NCBI RefSeq assembly: GCF_017355855.1
Contig: NZ_JAFEWD010000001.1
Span: 806,001 to 870,000, forward strand
DNA: 64,000 nucleotides
Reading direction: 5' to 3'
Source of the DNA: Pedobacter sp. SYSU D00535
GTDB taxonomy: Bacteria; Bacteroidota; Bacteroidia; Sphingobacteriales; Sphingobacteriaceae
Position numbers and translations under genes: made by a program. Shown piece after piece: positions 44,702-53,797 of the stretch (within the stretch, counting starts at the first letter, position 1; every line of letters begins with the position of its first letter). Under the pieces are notes generated by a model. It was given only the letters and a program-made list of their open reading frames with translations, was not told the DNA's origin and searched no databases.

Positions 44702-45616
44702 CTAAGGCATATTCTTCTTCTCAAATCTCCAGTTTGTGTTTTCGGAAAGACCAGCAGGTTCATCGGTAAACATTTTAGCCGCCTCCGTATCGCCTTTCAG
44801 TTGCCATTTATACCAGGAAGTGGCAACTTTAGCAAATTCGCCGCCATGGGGCTGAGCATAAGTTCCTCCATGGCCTACATCCATATTCGCCACAAAAACC
44901 GGCACGTGATTAATTTGCTGGTAGTCATCCATCCCATTGGCATAAGCGATATCCTTCTCACCTCCCAGTAAATAAAGTGTGGGTGAATGAATCTTTTTGA
45001 GATTTTCCTTCGAGAGGTTCGGCATTGCACTTCTGCCATTACCCGGTGTCTTGAAAATACCGCTATTGCAGACTACAATAGTACTGATCCGCGGATCGGA
45101 GGAAACTTCAAGTGTTTGTAAACCACCACACGACATACCGCTCACCGAGACTTTCTTCACATCGATCTTATTGTAGTAAGGACTCTTTTTATCCTTGTTT
45201 TCGGCTATTGCCCAATCCACTGCATCAATAAGCTGTGAGGAGGTCGATTTGCCGGTTCCCTTCTCCCCATCCTGAGGCATCGGTCCTATTGCTACTACCA
45301 GAAATCCATGAGAGGCGACTTCCGACAGGAAATTAACATGCTCCCAAGGAGAATTTGCACAAGCTCCGTTTCCCCATGCTATGATGGGCAACAGGTTCTT
45401 TTTGCCGAAGGCACTAAGGTCTTTAGGGCGAAAGACGGTATGGGTCGGTAGCGAAGGTTCCATTAGCATGACAGCGCTGAACGGCCCCGTTCCACCATCT
45501 TCAACTATGCGAGAAGCTGGCTGACTCGACACAACGTGGTGCTGGGCGAGAGCAGTTGCAGGTCGGCCTAAAAGAATAAACGTAATAAAGGTTAAGAGTG
45601 AAACTGCCCTGGTCAT
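44702..45616 (-). CDS. Secreted alpha/beta hydrolase
   Basis: A 304-residue enzyme with a signal peptide ending in ALAQH and an alpha/beta-hydrolase domain. The nucleophile elbow is GMSCGG, the acid is in LGGEKDIAYAN and the His in MDVGHGGTY. It resembles the dienelactone-hydrolase/polyester-hydrolase-like branch. An ester substrate, for example acetyl or feruloyl groups on the polysaccharide, would fit its place beside galactan enzymes, but this is inference. It is on the same strand as the GH43-like gene, 119 bases upstream. Confidence 0.88.
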   Translation of the reverse strand: MTRAVSLLTFITFILLGRPATALAQHHVVSSQPASRIVEDGGTGPFSAVMLMEPSLPTHTVFRPKDLSAFGKKNLLPIIAWGNGACANSPWEHVNFLSEVASHGFLVVAIGPMPQDGEKGTGKSTSSQLIDAVDWAIAENKDKKSPYYNKIDVKKVSVSGMSCGGLQTLEVSSDPRISTIVVCNSGIFKTPGNGRSAMPNLSKENLKKIHSPTLYLLGGEKDIAYANGMDDYQQINHVPVFVANMDVGHGGTYAQPHGGEFAKVATSWYKWQLKGDTEAAKMFTDEPAGLSENTNWRFEKKNMP

Positions 45617-46097
45617 ATAAATTGTTAGTTTAATATTTAAGCAAGCATAATTTTCTTATAGTCTCCAAGCAACGATTTAGCTTCCAGCAACTCTTCAGTT
45701 AAAATAAGGGTTTTAAATTAGCATTTATCCCCCTGCTTAATTTTTTTCCAAAGCATTCTTTTTTTAGCATCGGATGGACAAAAATTCCGGGAACGATTGC
45801 GTAGTTTGTTCTTGGTTTTTGCTTGCATCTTAACTCTTGAAGATGTAGAATTGCGTGCAGAAGGGTGTATTACTATCCTTTCTTACTAAACCCCAGCACA
45901 TGCTGTGCCTTATAACCGTAAACTTTTAACTAACAAATTATAAAGGAAAATTTTTCATCGAGATATGCAAAACAAATAGGTATTAACTATAGGCGGAAAC
46001 AGATTCTTTTCAAGGATTAGATTCTGTAATTGTACGTTACTTAATAACAAACCAAGGTATCACCAATACCCCAATTTTAAACTTAGCCAATTAAAAT
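45617..46097. other. Long leader region upstream of susC, no gene recognised
   Basis: 481 bases between the divergent hydrolase gene and susC. It should hold the susC promoter and, perhaps, a long 5' leader. No clear TAnnTTTG/-33 pair, hairpin or regulator site is recognised. Confidence 0.35.
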
Positions 46098-49000
46098 ATG
46101 AAATGTTTTTATCCGATAGTACCCAAACACACTATCAAAAAACTAATTCAAACCAGTAAAAAAACCTTAATGGTATCATGCCTGCTTACGGGTGCCATTC
46201 CCGCATTGGCAATTAGTTCGCCTTTAGGTGTTAAACCGGTTGAAGCCATTAGAACTGCGGACATCGTTGTGACAGGAAAGGTGGTTGATGATCAGGGAGA
46301 AGCACTGATTGGAGTTTCAGTTAAAGTAAAAGGAACAAACCAGGGCGTCTCGACCGACATTGATGGAAATTTCAAGATGACGGTAAGTGAGAATGCCACT
46401 TTAGTTTTCAGCTATCTCGGTTACGAAACCCGGGAAATAGCTGTTAACGGTCAAAAAGTTCTGCGTGTCGTTTTGAAGTCTGCTGCAAACGACCTGGAAG
46501 AGGTAGTCGTAGTGGGTTATGGAACCGCGAAGAAGAGAGACCTTACCGGCTCTGTTGGATCCATTGACTCAGAAGCGATTGCGGCAAGAGGTACTACTTC
46601 TGTAATGGGCGCATTACAGGGCGCAGTAGCAGGTGTTAATATCAATACAGCCTCTGCCAAGCCTGGAGCTTCATTTAATATTCAAATCCGCGGTCAAAAT
46701 TCTCTGAATGCCAATGGAGCGAGACCCTTGTTTGTAGTTGACGGCATCGTTATGGACAATATTGACTGGCTTAATCCGGCGGATATCAGCAAAATTGACG
46801 TGTTGAAGGATGCATCATCGACAGCTATCTACGGATCTCGTGGCTCCAGCGGCGTTGTGCTCGTATCTACTAAAGGATCAAATGTTGCAAACATTGATCG
46901 AACCAGTGTTACCTACGACGGATTCTACGGCGTTCGGGAACTTACCCGCATCCCTGAATTTTTAGACGGAAGAGATTGGGTGGATTTCAGAACATCGAAT
47001 TTTTATACATATAATGCCGGACAACAGAAATACGAATTAACCGGTCCGAACCAAACTACTGTGCTACAAAACAGCCGGCTTTTACAGCAGCGTTTATACG
47101 ATCAATCGTACACAGACTGGCTCGATTTGGGAACTAAGCAGGGAGCACAACAAAACCATTTCGTTAATGTGAATGGAGTTAGTGGTACCACTACTTACAA
47201 CTTGGGTATCGGCTACCAGGGGGAAAAAGGAAACTTCCAAGGTGAAGATTTGGACAAGTACAATTTGAAACTTGCTATTAATAGTAAGCCGAGCAAAATT
47301 GTGACTGTAGGCGGTTCTGTTAATCTGGGTCAAAATATCCTTAACAATGGTAGTCAGAACGGATACCAAGACTTGTTTAGGATGGCTCCGATTCTTGCAG
47401 CATATGACAGTCAGGGTAATTTAATCAGACAACCAGGTGTAGCGGCAGCAATTGAGGGAGCGGCCAACTTTACCAGCTCCGGAAATCCCTTAATTGAGAT
47501 CCAGAGCGGAAACCGCGAAATTCGTCGTTTTGATATTCTCGGTAATGCCTTTGCTGCCATTACTCCGTTTCCTGGGCTTGAAATCAGATCTACTTTCATG
47601 CCTCGCTTAAACCGTACCCGAGACGGTTATTATTACGGTGTAACTCCTGATCGTACCCAAAGTACAGCATTCCAGGAAAATGAAGAATCATTTGAATGGA
47701 CACTCGATAACTTAATTACTTACCGAAAAACGCTGGGAAGAGATCATAACATCAATGCCACGTTGATTAATAGCTTTTACAGAACCCGTTATGAAAGAGC
47801 TAGAATCACCTCAAATAACCTTCCTTACAACTCCGAATGGTACAACCTGGGAATGGGAACAATCGTTCAATCTGGAACAGGCTCTTATTATGATGAGACG
47901 GGACTTATCTCTTACGCTGGGCGTGTCAACTACGATTACAAAAACAAATACTTAGTTACAGGTACAGTGCGCTTTGACGGAAGTTCCAAACTGCGCGATA
48001 AGTGGACAGCCTTCCCTTCTGTTGCGTTGGCATGGAGAGCTAACGAGGAAGAATTCCTAAAAACTGATTGGTTATCTGATTTGAAAGCGCGGGTTAGTTT
48101 TGGTTATTCAGGAAGTAATAGTGGTATAGCGCCTTTTGGATCCATGCAAACCCCGAACTTAACCAGCCAGAATTTTTATGATTATGGTAGCGGTGTAGTT
48201 ACCGGAGCTGTAACCGGGCGTCCTGTGAATCCCTTCATTACATGGGAAAAGACTCGCGAGTTAAACTACGGCCTTGATTTCGGATTTTTCAACCAACGAA
48301 TCTCTGGTACCGTAGATCTGTATGATAAATTATCTGAAGGATTGCTGATGTCGAGGAACCTCGCGGTAGAATCAGGTGTGGCGAATATGACAGACAACAT
48401 CGGTTCAGTATCCAATAAAGGAGTGGAAGTTGCTCTAAGCACAGTAAACATCCGTTCAAAAAATATAAACTGGACGACTTCTGTTAACTTTGCATATAAC
48501 AAAAACCGCATCGAAAAGCTGACCGGAGGATCAATGGCCGATGTCAGCAATGCATGGTTTGTAGGTCAGCCTATTAACGTGATTTATGATTACAAAATTG
48601 CAGGTATCTGGAGAACAGATCAAGCGGCAGAGGCTGCAGCAAGGGGACAACAGCCGGGCCAAGCTATCCCTTACGATGTAAATGCAGATGGAAAATATAA
48701 TGCGGATGACCGTACAATATTAGGCCAGGTTGACCCTAAATGGACGGGGAACTTTACATCCTCACTAAATATTAAAAACTGGGATTTTGGTTTTAACCTT
48801 TATGGCAGGTGGGGAACTTTTGTAAGCGACAATTTCTTGGGTGAATACAGTACTGCGGCCAATAACGACCGTGGACGTCCAAAAATTGCTATCGATTACT
48901 TTGTTCCGGCTAATGTGCCAATCATCAATTGGGACAGTTGGGATACCTCCAGCGGTTCTCCACAAGTAGTATGGGGTAACACCGGCGCTGGTAATGAAGA

Positions 49001-49289
49001 TGCTGCTTATCCGGTGTTCCGTAATGCAGGAGCTTTCTGGGGAAATAATGGCCGTTATACGAAAGCCGATTTTGTTAAAGTACGTAACATCACCTTAGGG
49101 TACACCTTTGGAAACGCTGTACTTGCTAGAACAAAACTGAGCAACCTCCGCATTTATGCAAATGTGTTAAACCCGTTCACGTTTACAGACTATAAAGGAT
49201 GGGATCCTGAATATGCTACCACTTCCCTGGTAAATGGTAATGGACCTAGCACAGTGATCTATCAGTTGGGAATGAACGTTAAATTTTAA
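46098..49289 (+). CDS. SusC/RagA-type TonB-linked outer-membrane transporter
   Basis: A 1063-residue outer-membrane importer. A long signal segment (about 1-38) is followed by a carboxypeptidase-D-like domain (about 55-140) with VTGKVVDDQGEALIGVSVKVK, the TonB-box area EEVVVVGYGTAKKRDLTGSV, the plug domain (to about 280) with QIRGQNSLNANGARPLFVVDG, and a 22-strand barrel ending in QLGMNVKF. It would import oligosaccharides with the SusD gene 5 bases downstream. No STN domain or anti-sigma partner is present. The substrate is inferred from nearby galactan enzymes. Confidence 0.96.
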   Translation: MKCFYPIVPKHTIKKLIQTSKKTLMVSCLLTGAIPALAISSPLGVKPVEAIRTADIVVTGKVVDDQGEALIGVSVKVKGTNQGVSTDIDGNFKMTVSENATLVFSYLGYETREIAVNGQKVLRVVLKSAANDLEEVVVVGYGTAKKRDLTGSVGSIDSEAIAARGTTSVMGALQGAVAGVNINTASAKPGASFNIQIRGQNSLNANGARPLFVVDGIVMDNIDWLNPADISKIDVLKDASSTAIYGSRGSSGVVLVSTKGSNVANIDRTSVTYDGFYGVRELTRIPEFLDGRDWVDFRTSNFYTYNAGQQKYELTGPNQTTVLQNSRLLQQRLYDQSYTDWLDLGTKQGAQQNHFVNVNGVSGTTTYNLGIGYQGEKGNFQGEDLDKYNLKLAINSKPSKIVTVGGSVNLGQNILNNGSQNGYQDLFRMAPILAAYDSQGNLIRQPGVAAAIEGAANFTSSGNPLIEIQSGNREIRRFDILGNAFAAITPFPGLEIRSTFMPRLNRTRDGYYYGVTPDRTQSTAFQENEESFEWTLDNLITYRKTLGRDHNINATLINSFYRTRYERARITSNNLPYNSEWYNLGMGTIVQSGTGSYYDETGLISYAGRVNYDYKNKYLVTGTVRFDGSSKLRDKWTAFPSVALAWRANEEEFLKTDWLSDLKARVSFGYSGSNSGIAPFGSMQTPNLTSQNFYDYGSGVVTGAVTGRPVNPFITWEKTRELNYGLDFGFFNQRISGTVDLYDKLSEGLLMSRNLAVESGVANMTDNIGSVSNKGVEVALSTVNIRSKNINWTTSVNFAYNKNRIEKLTGGSMADVSNAWFVGQPINVIYDYKIAGIWRTDQAAEAAARGQQPGQAIPYDVNADGKYNADDRTILGQVDPKWTGNFTSSLNIKNWDFGFNLYGRWGTFVSDNFLGEYSTAANNDRGRPKIAIDYFVPANVPIINWDSWDTSSGSPQVVWGNTGAGNEDAAYPVFRNAGAFWGNNGRYTKADFVKVRNITLGYTFGNAVLARTKLSNLRIYANVLNPFTFTDYKGWDPEYATTSLVNGNGPSTVIYQLGMNVKF

Positions 49290-49294
49290 TTACG

Positions 49295-51010
49295 ATGAAA
49301 AAGCTATTAAGTATACTCATATTAAGTTGCGTCTTCTTTGCGGGATGTTCCGATTTTCTTGAAGAAGATAATAAATCGGGCATAACGAACGACGAGTTTT
49401 ATAAAACAGCCTCCGGCTTTGAGTCGTTGATGACGGCTTCTTATAGCGGACTCCGCAACATTTTTGGTCGCGATGGAGACAATGCACCTTACGTGTATTT
49501 TGCGGGGACAGACATGTATGAATCCACAAGGAATACCAATGCCGACCGCGGAATCTTAACCTACAACGGCTTGTTCCCTTCGGATGCCCGGGTGACAAGC
49601 TTTTATACTGCCGTGTATGCAAATATCCAAAACGTGAATTTAGGCTTGGCCTACGTTGACGCAGCAGAGATCAGCGATGCACTAAAAAAGCAATACAAAG
49701 CAGAGCTAACCTGTCTTCGTGCTATTCTTCATTTTTGGTTGATCGAGCAGTTCGGCGGAGTTGTCCTCCATACCCAGGCAACGCAGTCAGCAATAACTTC
49801 TATTCCACGCAGCTCACTCGCCGACTCCTATAATTTCGTTATTTCTGAGATGGAGTCGCAAGTAGCAAATTTAAGCGATAATAACAAGCGCCTGGGTAAA
49901 GAGGCAGGTTATCACTATCTGGCCAAAATGTACCTTACCAGAGGTTGGGATTTGAACGATCAGGCTTCATTTACAAAAGCAAAAGAAAATGCAACGAAAG
50001 CGATCAACGGAAAAGGAATTACCATTCCGTTTGAAACTCTTTGGAGTCCGACCAACGAGAATAATGCGGAATTTCTATTCTCTGTGCAGTACGATGTCGC
50101 ATCATTGCCTTCTGTAACTGAAGGAAACTCTCAGCAAAGTCTTTTCGGATCTTACCTCGGCGGTACAGAGACGGGATTAGGAAAGTATCAGGCAACGACT
50201 GTTTACCCATCCTGGAGTCTGCAGAGCTTTTATCCTTTTAATGATAAGCGTTATGAGGGTACCTTCATGACCATTATCTACAATAACTACTACGACTATT
50301 ACAATCCTGCAGATACAGCAACCAAAGCGATCTACGCCTTCTACCCAAGAGGTAACGGCGCAGACTTCTCTTCTGCCGATTCAATTGCATGGGTAACCAA
50401 AAATGCAAGCCGTTTGAAAAGAAATCCCAACGGAAGCTTAGCATTCAGAATGCGTCCATTCAAATCCAACGAGAGAGCTTATCGCTGGGCCTGGTCTCAG
50501 GACTTCTATGGTCCCGTAATTAAAAAGTTCGACAGTCCTGCTACTAAGGCAACCTTCTCAATCCGCGCAAGCGCACGTGATATCGTCCTTGCCCGCCGAG
50601 CAGAAACTTACTTCTTATATGCAGAAGCTTGTATCGGTTTGAACCAATTCGGGGAGGCACAAACGTATCTGGAAACAGTTACACGCCGTCCCGGAAATTC
50701 GAAGAATGGAACGCCACTTGTTCCGGTAACCAACATCGCGAACCTCACTAGTCAGAGTGCAGCGCTGGACAGCTACCTCATTGAGAGTGCGAAAGAGTTT
50801 GCAGGAGAATTTTTACGCTGGCCAGAACTTCGCAGGACTAAGAAACTAAAAGAGTTTGTTGGAAGATATAATTGGGATATCAGGGTAGATAACGGTGGTG
50901 CTGAAGCTGTTCTTCCTGGAGATGTGGCAAAACGCTACCGTCCAATCCCGCAGGCAGCGATCGATAGAAACGATGCCTTGACGGAAGCAGATCAGAATCC
51001 GGGCTACTAA
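49295..51010 (+). CDS. SusD/RagB-type surface glycan-binding lipoprotein
   Basis: A 571-residue lipoprotein with a lipobox (VFFAGC). The N-terminal SusD-like domain has SGITNDEFYKTASGFESLMTASYSGLR and the helical TPR-like core follows. The C-terminal RagB domain reads EFAGEFLRWPELRRTKKLKEFV and RPIPQAAIDRNDALTEADQNPGY, a classic end of the family. It captures glycans at the cell surface and passes them to the SusC pore. It is 5 bases after susC and the last gene before a long terminator. Confidence 0.96.
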   Translation: MKKLLSILILSCVFFAGCSDFLEEDNKSGITNDEFYKTASGFESLMTASYSGLRNIFGRDGDNAPYVYFAGTDMYESTRNTNADRGILTYNGLFPSDARVTSFYTAVYANIQNVNLGLAYVDAAEISDALKKQYKAELTCLRAILHFWLIEQFGGVVLHTQATQSAITSIPRSSLADSYNFVISEMESQVANLSDNNKRLGKEAGYHYLAKMYLTRGWDLNDQASFTKAKENATKAINGKGITIPFETLWSPTNENNAEFLFSVQYDVASLPSVTEGNSQQSLFGSYLGGTETGLGKYQATTVYPSWSLQSFYPFNDKRYEGTFMTIIYNNYYDYYNPADTATKAIYAFYPRGNGADFSSADSIAWVTKNASRLKRNPNGSLAFRMRPFKSNERAYRWAWSQDFYGPVIKKFDSPATKATFSIRASARDIVLARRAETYFLYAEACIGLNQFGEAQTYLETVTRRPGNSKNGTPLVPVTNIANLTSQSAALDSYLIESAKEFAGEFLRWPELRRTKKLKEFVGRYNWDIRVDNGGAEAVLPGDVAKRYRPIPQAAIDRNDALTEADQNPGY

Positions 51011-51075
51011 AAGAGGCAGCGAACTTCCAGTTCGTTCGTCTATCCGGAGTTTCCCGGGAAATAGACTGACAAATT

Positions 51076-51135
51076 AAAATTACTACTAATAGGAAAGCCG
51101 GGCAAATGCCCGGCTTTCCTATTAGTAGTAATTTT
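51076..51135. terminator. 29-bp perfect inverted repeat after susD
   Basis: Two perfect 29-base arms (51076-51104 and 51107-51135) with a loop of 2 bases, the G/C-rich part in the middle (AAGCCGGGCA / TGCCCGGCTT). It lies 65 bases past the susD stop and ends in AATTTT on the plus strand. Almost no loop and this length go beyond a usual terminator. Confidence 0.7.
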
Positions 51136-51544
51136 GAACACTTACACTTGACCTTCTCGTTCTCCTTCCTCTTTCAGCTTCCGCTTAAGCCACTGTACCT
51201 TATGTGATCAATACACTAATGTTCTCACTCTTCGAACAATCAGGCGATGTTTTATTTCTCAGAATCAGCGAGCTTTGAAAGTTTTACATTATCCCCAACG
51301 AGGGCCAAAGAACTATTCTTGGTTATCTTAAAGCACGAGAATACATCAATTAATCGCCCCCTCAATATCTCTTGTTAGCTACCGCAGATGACTGCCTCCA
51401 TTGTCCTTTTGCTCGTAGTTCCCAGGAATCTGATAGCTCTTCCTTTGATCCAGTGGTGACAATCTCTTCCTTCCATTCCTTTTTATGATATAAACTTCAC
51501 ATAGGGGAAATGTAGAGGCTTTAAGTTTGAGAAAAAGAAAGCGA
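51136..51544. other. Upstream region of phoD, no gene recognised
   Basis: About 410 bases. It should hold the phoD promoter; neither a phosphate-box-like repeat nor a TAnnTTTG/-33 pair is clear. Confidence 0.35.
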
Positions 51545-53281
51545 ATGAGCAACGAAAAAATACTCAGTAAATTAAGCCGGAGAACTTTTATCCGCAATAC
51601 CGTTATCGCCGCGGCAGGCACTATTCTTTTGCCTTCTGCCTTGACAAGCTGCAAGAAAAACAAGAATGGCGATGACATTGACTACGAGGGCCAGGGATTT
51701 CACCACGGAGTAGCGAGCTTCGATCCTACCACAGACAAAGTGATATTATGGACACGCTATACTCCTGCAATGCAGGAAAGCAACCAGCCGGAGATTCTGC
51801 TTGACGTATCGAAGGACGCTGGCTTCAGCACCGTGGTTGTCAGCCGGAAAGTAAAGGTCGATACCGGCAGCGATTATACTATCCACGTGGACGTAAGTGG
51901 ACTTAGTTCAAACACCAAATACTACTACCGTTTTAGAAGTGAAACGACCGATGCCGTTTCTGTAATTGGTGAGACGAAAACATTACCGGCGGCAGGACAG
52001 GCCAGTGAAGTCAAGCTGGCGGTGGTATCCTGTGCAAACTTTCAAGCGGGGCTTTTTAATGTATATGGCGCTGTTGCTAATTCGGATGCCGATGTCGTAG
52101 TGCACCTGGGCGATTATATCTACGAATATGGAGCGGGTGGCTATGGCACCAATGACAATACAGCAAGTTTGAACCGACTCCATCAGCCAGCAGGGGAAAT
52201 CGTGACCCTCGAAAATTACCGTGAAAGATACCGCCAATACCGGAGTGATGAGCAACTTCAAAAAGCTCATCAGTTGAAGCCGTTTATTTGTGTATGGGAT
52301 GACCACGAAATAACTAACGATGCCTGGAAAGACGGTGCAGAAAACCATCAGCCGAACGAAGGCAATTTTGAAACCCGGAAGCTGAGTGCTATCCAGGTTT
52401 GGCACGAGTATCTGCCGGCAAGAGTAACTGACAATGCAAAGATTTACCGCAACTTTGAAATTGCCGGTATGGTGAACCTCATTATGCTTGACACTCGAAT
52501 TGTGGGTCGTGATAAGCAGATCTCTTATGCTGATTATTTTACCCAGGCAGGTTTAAATGCGCAGGGGTTTCTTACGGCATGGACTAGTCCGCAACGGACG
52601 ATTCTTGGCCAGGAACAAAGGAACTGGTTGACGGGGATGATTAGCAACAGTAATCTAAAATGGCAAGTTTTGGGCAGTCAGGTGTTGATGGGAAAAATGT
52701 ACATGCCGGCTGAACTACTACTAATTACCGCCCGGATAGCTGCCGGAGTCAACGACCCTTCCCTTTTAGCCGAATACCAGGCATCTGTTACCCAGTTGGT
52801 TGCCATAAAAAGCAGAATTCTACAGAACGACCCTACATTAACGGCTGCAGAAAAAGCACGAGTACAGAATGTGCTTCCTTACAACCTGGATTCCTGGGAT
52901 GGCTACCCGGCGGAGCGAGAGAGGATCTACGCCTCTGCTGCAGGAAAAAAACTGGTGTCCCTTGCCGGAGATACTCACAATGCATGGCATTCTGATTTAA
53001 AAGATGCTAACGGAAATAAGGTAGGGACCGAATTTGCAACTGCTTCTGTGTCCTCTCCAGGCTTCGAAGCCATTTTCGGCGCAAATCCGGCAACCATAGC
53101 AGCCTTCGAACAAGCTAACCAACTTCTAATTGACGACCTAAACTATCTCAACGCATCTCAAAGAGGTTATGTGCTGGTCTCCTTTACAAACAATGAAGCA
53201 AAAGCTGAATGGCGATATGTCAGCACAATTAGTACTCCCAATACAAGCACAACTACCGGAAAAAGAGTTACAGAAAGTTAA
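51545..53281 (+). CDS. phoD: PhoD-type alkaline phosphatase/phosphodiesterase, Tat lipoprotein
   Basis: A 578-residue exported enzyme read from the ATG giving MSNEKILSKLSRRTFIRN. The SRRTFIRN start is a Tat signal, and LPSALTSC is a lipobox, so it is probably a Tat-exported lipoprotein. An N-terminal PhoD Ig-like domain precedes the metal-dependent core: VVSCANFQ, VVHLGDYIYEYG, WDDHEITNDAWKDGA and SLAGDTHNAWHS. It removes phosphate from phosphomonoesters or diesters. It follows the SusC/SusD pair with 530 bases between, so a linked role is possible but not shown. Confidence 0.92.
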   Translation: MSNEKILSKLSRRTFIRNTVIAAAGTILLPSALTSCKKNKNGDDIDYEGQGFHHGVASFDPTTDKVILWTRYTPAMQESNQPEILLDVSKDAGFSTVVVSRKVKVDTGSDYTIHVDVSGLSSNTKYYYRFRSETTDAVSVIGETKTLPAAGQASEVKLAVVSCANFQAGLFNVYGAVANSDADVVVHLGDYIYEYGAGGYGTNDNTASLNRLHQPAGEIVTLENYRERYRQYRSDEQLQKAHQLKPFICVWDDHEITNDAWKDGAENHQPNEGNFETRKLSAIQVWHEYLPARVTDNAKIYRNFEIAGMVNLIMLDTRIVGRDKQISYADYFTQAGLNAQGFLTAWTSPQRTILGQEQRNWLTGMISNSNLKWQVLGSQVLMGKMYMPAELLLITARIAAGVNDPSLLAEYQASVTQLVAIKSRILQNDPTLTAAEKARVQNVLPYNLDSWDGYPAERERIYASAAGKKLVSLAGDTHNAWHSDLKDANGNKVGTEFATASVSSPGFEAIFGANPATIAAFEQANQLLIDDLNYLNASQRGYVLVSFTNNEAKAEWRYVSTISTPNTSTTTGKRVTES

Positions 53282-53343
53282 GCTGTACTTTTGCTCCTAA
53301 ACTCCGCTTCGGAAGGCGAGTCGAAGAGAATCCGCTACACGTT

Positions 53344-53394
53344 AAGATTAATGGTCGCTGCGATAACCCTGGGCTGGGCGACCATTAATCTTTT
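53344..53394. terminator. 15-bp hairpin overlapping the DUF5519 gene end
   Basis: Arms AAGATTAATGGTCGC (53344-53358) and GCGACCATTAATCTT (53378-53392) with a 19-base loop, then TTTGTAAAT. It should end the phoD transcript on the plus strand. On the minus strand it covers the last 14 codons of the DUF5519 gene. Confidence 0.75.
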
Positions 53395-53797
53395 GTAAAT
53401 AGCTCCGCTTCAACAGACATAACGCATAAGGGATATCTTGCTTTGATCGAATGCCAAACGTTATCCAACCGGTGTTCACAAATACATGATGATCCTGGAT
53501 CCGTCCTTCTTCGCGCAATTGTTCCTTAATTTTGAAGCTGAAAAGAATATCCAATAGGCCGTTACTGTGAAGATGCCCTATTTCTTTATCAAGGTAATCA
53601 AACTGCAGTCCCCCGTATTTATGCGTCCTTGCGCTTATTCCCTCCCAACTCGTAACCTCCAACTCTATCTCATCCAGCATCGATAGCAGTTGGGGCCTAA
53701 GCAAAAAAAGCTGCAATTTTAATAATGCATCAAAGAATAAGGCTAATCCGGGAATTCCCTTGAGAAAGCCAAGCCACTTTACGGTAAAAGCAAACAC
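53348..53797 (-). CDS. DUF5519 (luciferase-like) family protein
   Basis: A 149-residue protein ending the GbsR-linked operon. It has a hydrophobic start (LPGLALFFDALLKLQLFLL) and a DUF5519 core: MLDEIELEVTSWEGISARTHKYGGLQF, then DYLDKEIGHLHSNGLLDILFSF and HHVFVNTGWITFGIRS with several His. The name 'luciferase' in this family is from weak similarity only. Its 1-base overlap with the upstream gene points to coupling. The last residues (KINGRPAQGYRSDH) lie within the terminator hairpin, so the natural end may once have been earlier. Confidence 0.8.
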   Translation of the reverse strand: MFAFTVKWLGFLKGIPGLALFFDALLKLQLFLLRPQLLSMLDEIELEVTSWEGISARTHKYGGLQFDYLDKEIGHLHSNGLLDILFSFKIKEQLREEGRIQDHHVFVNTGWITFGIRSKQDIPYALCLLKRSYLQKINGRPAQGYRSDH

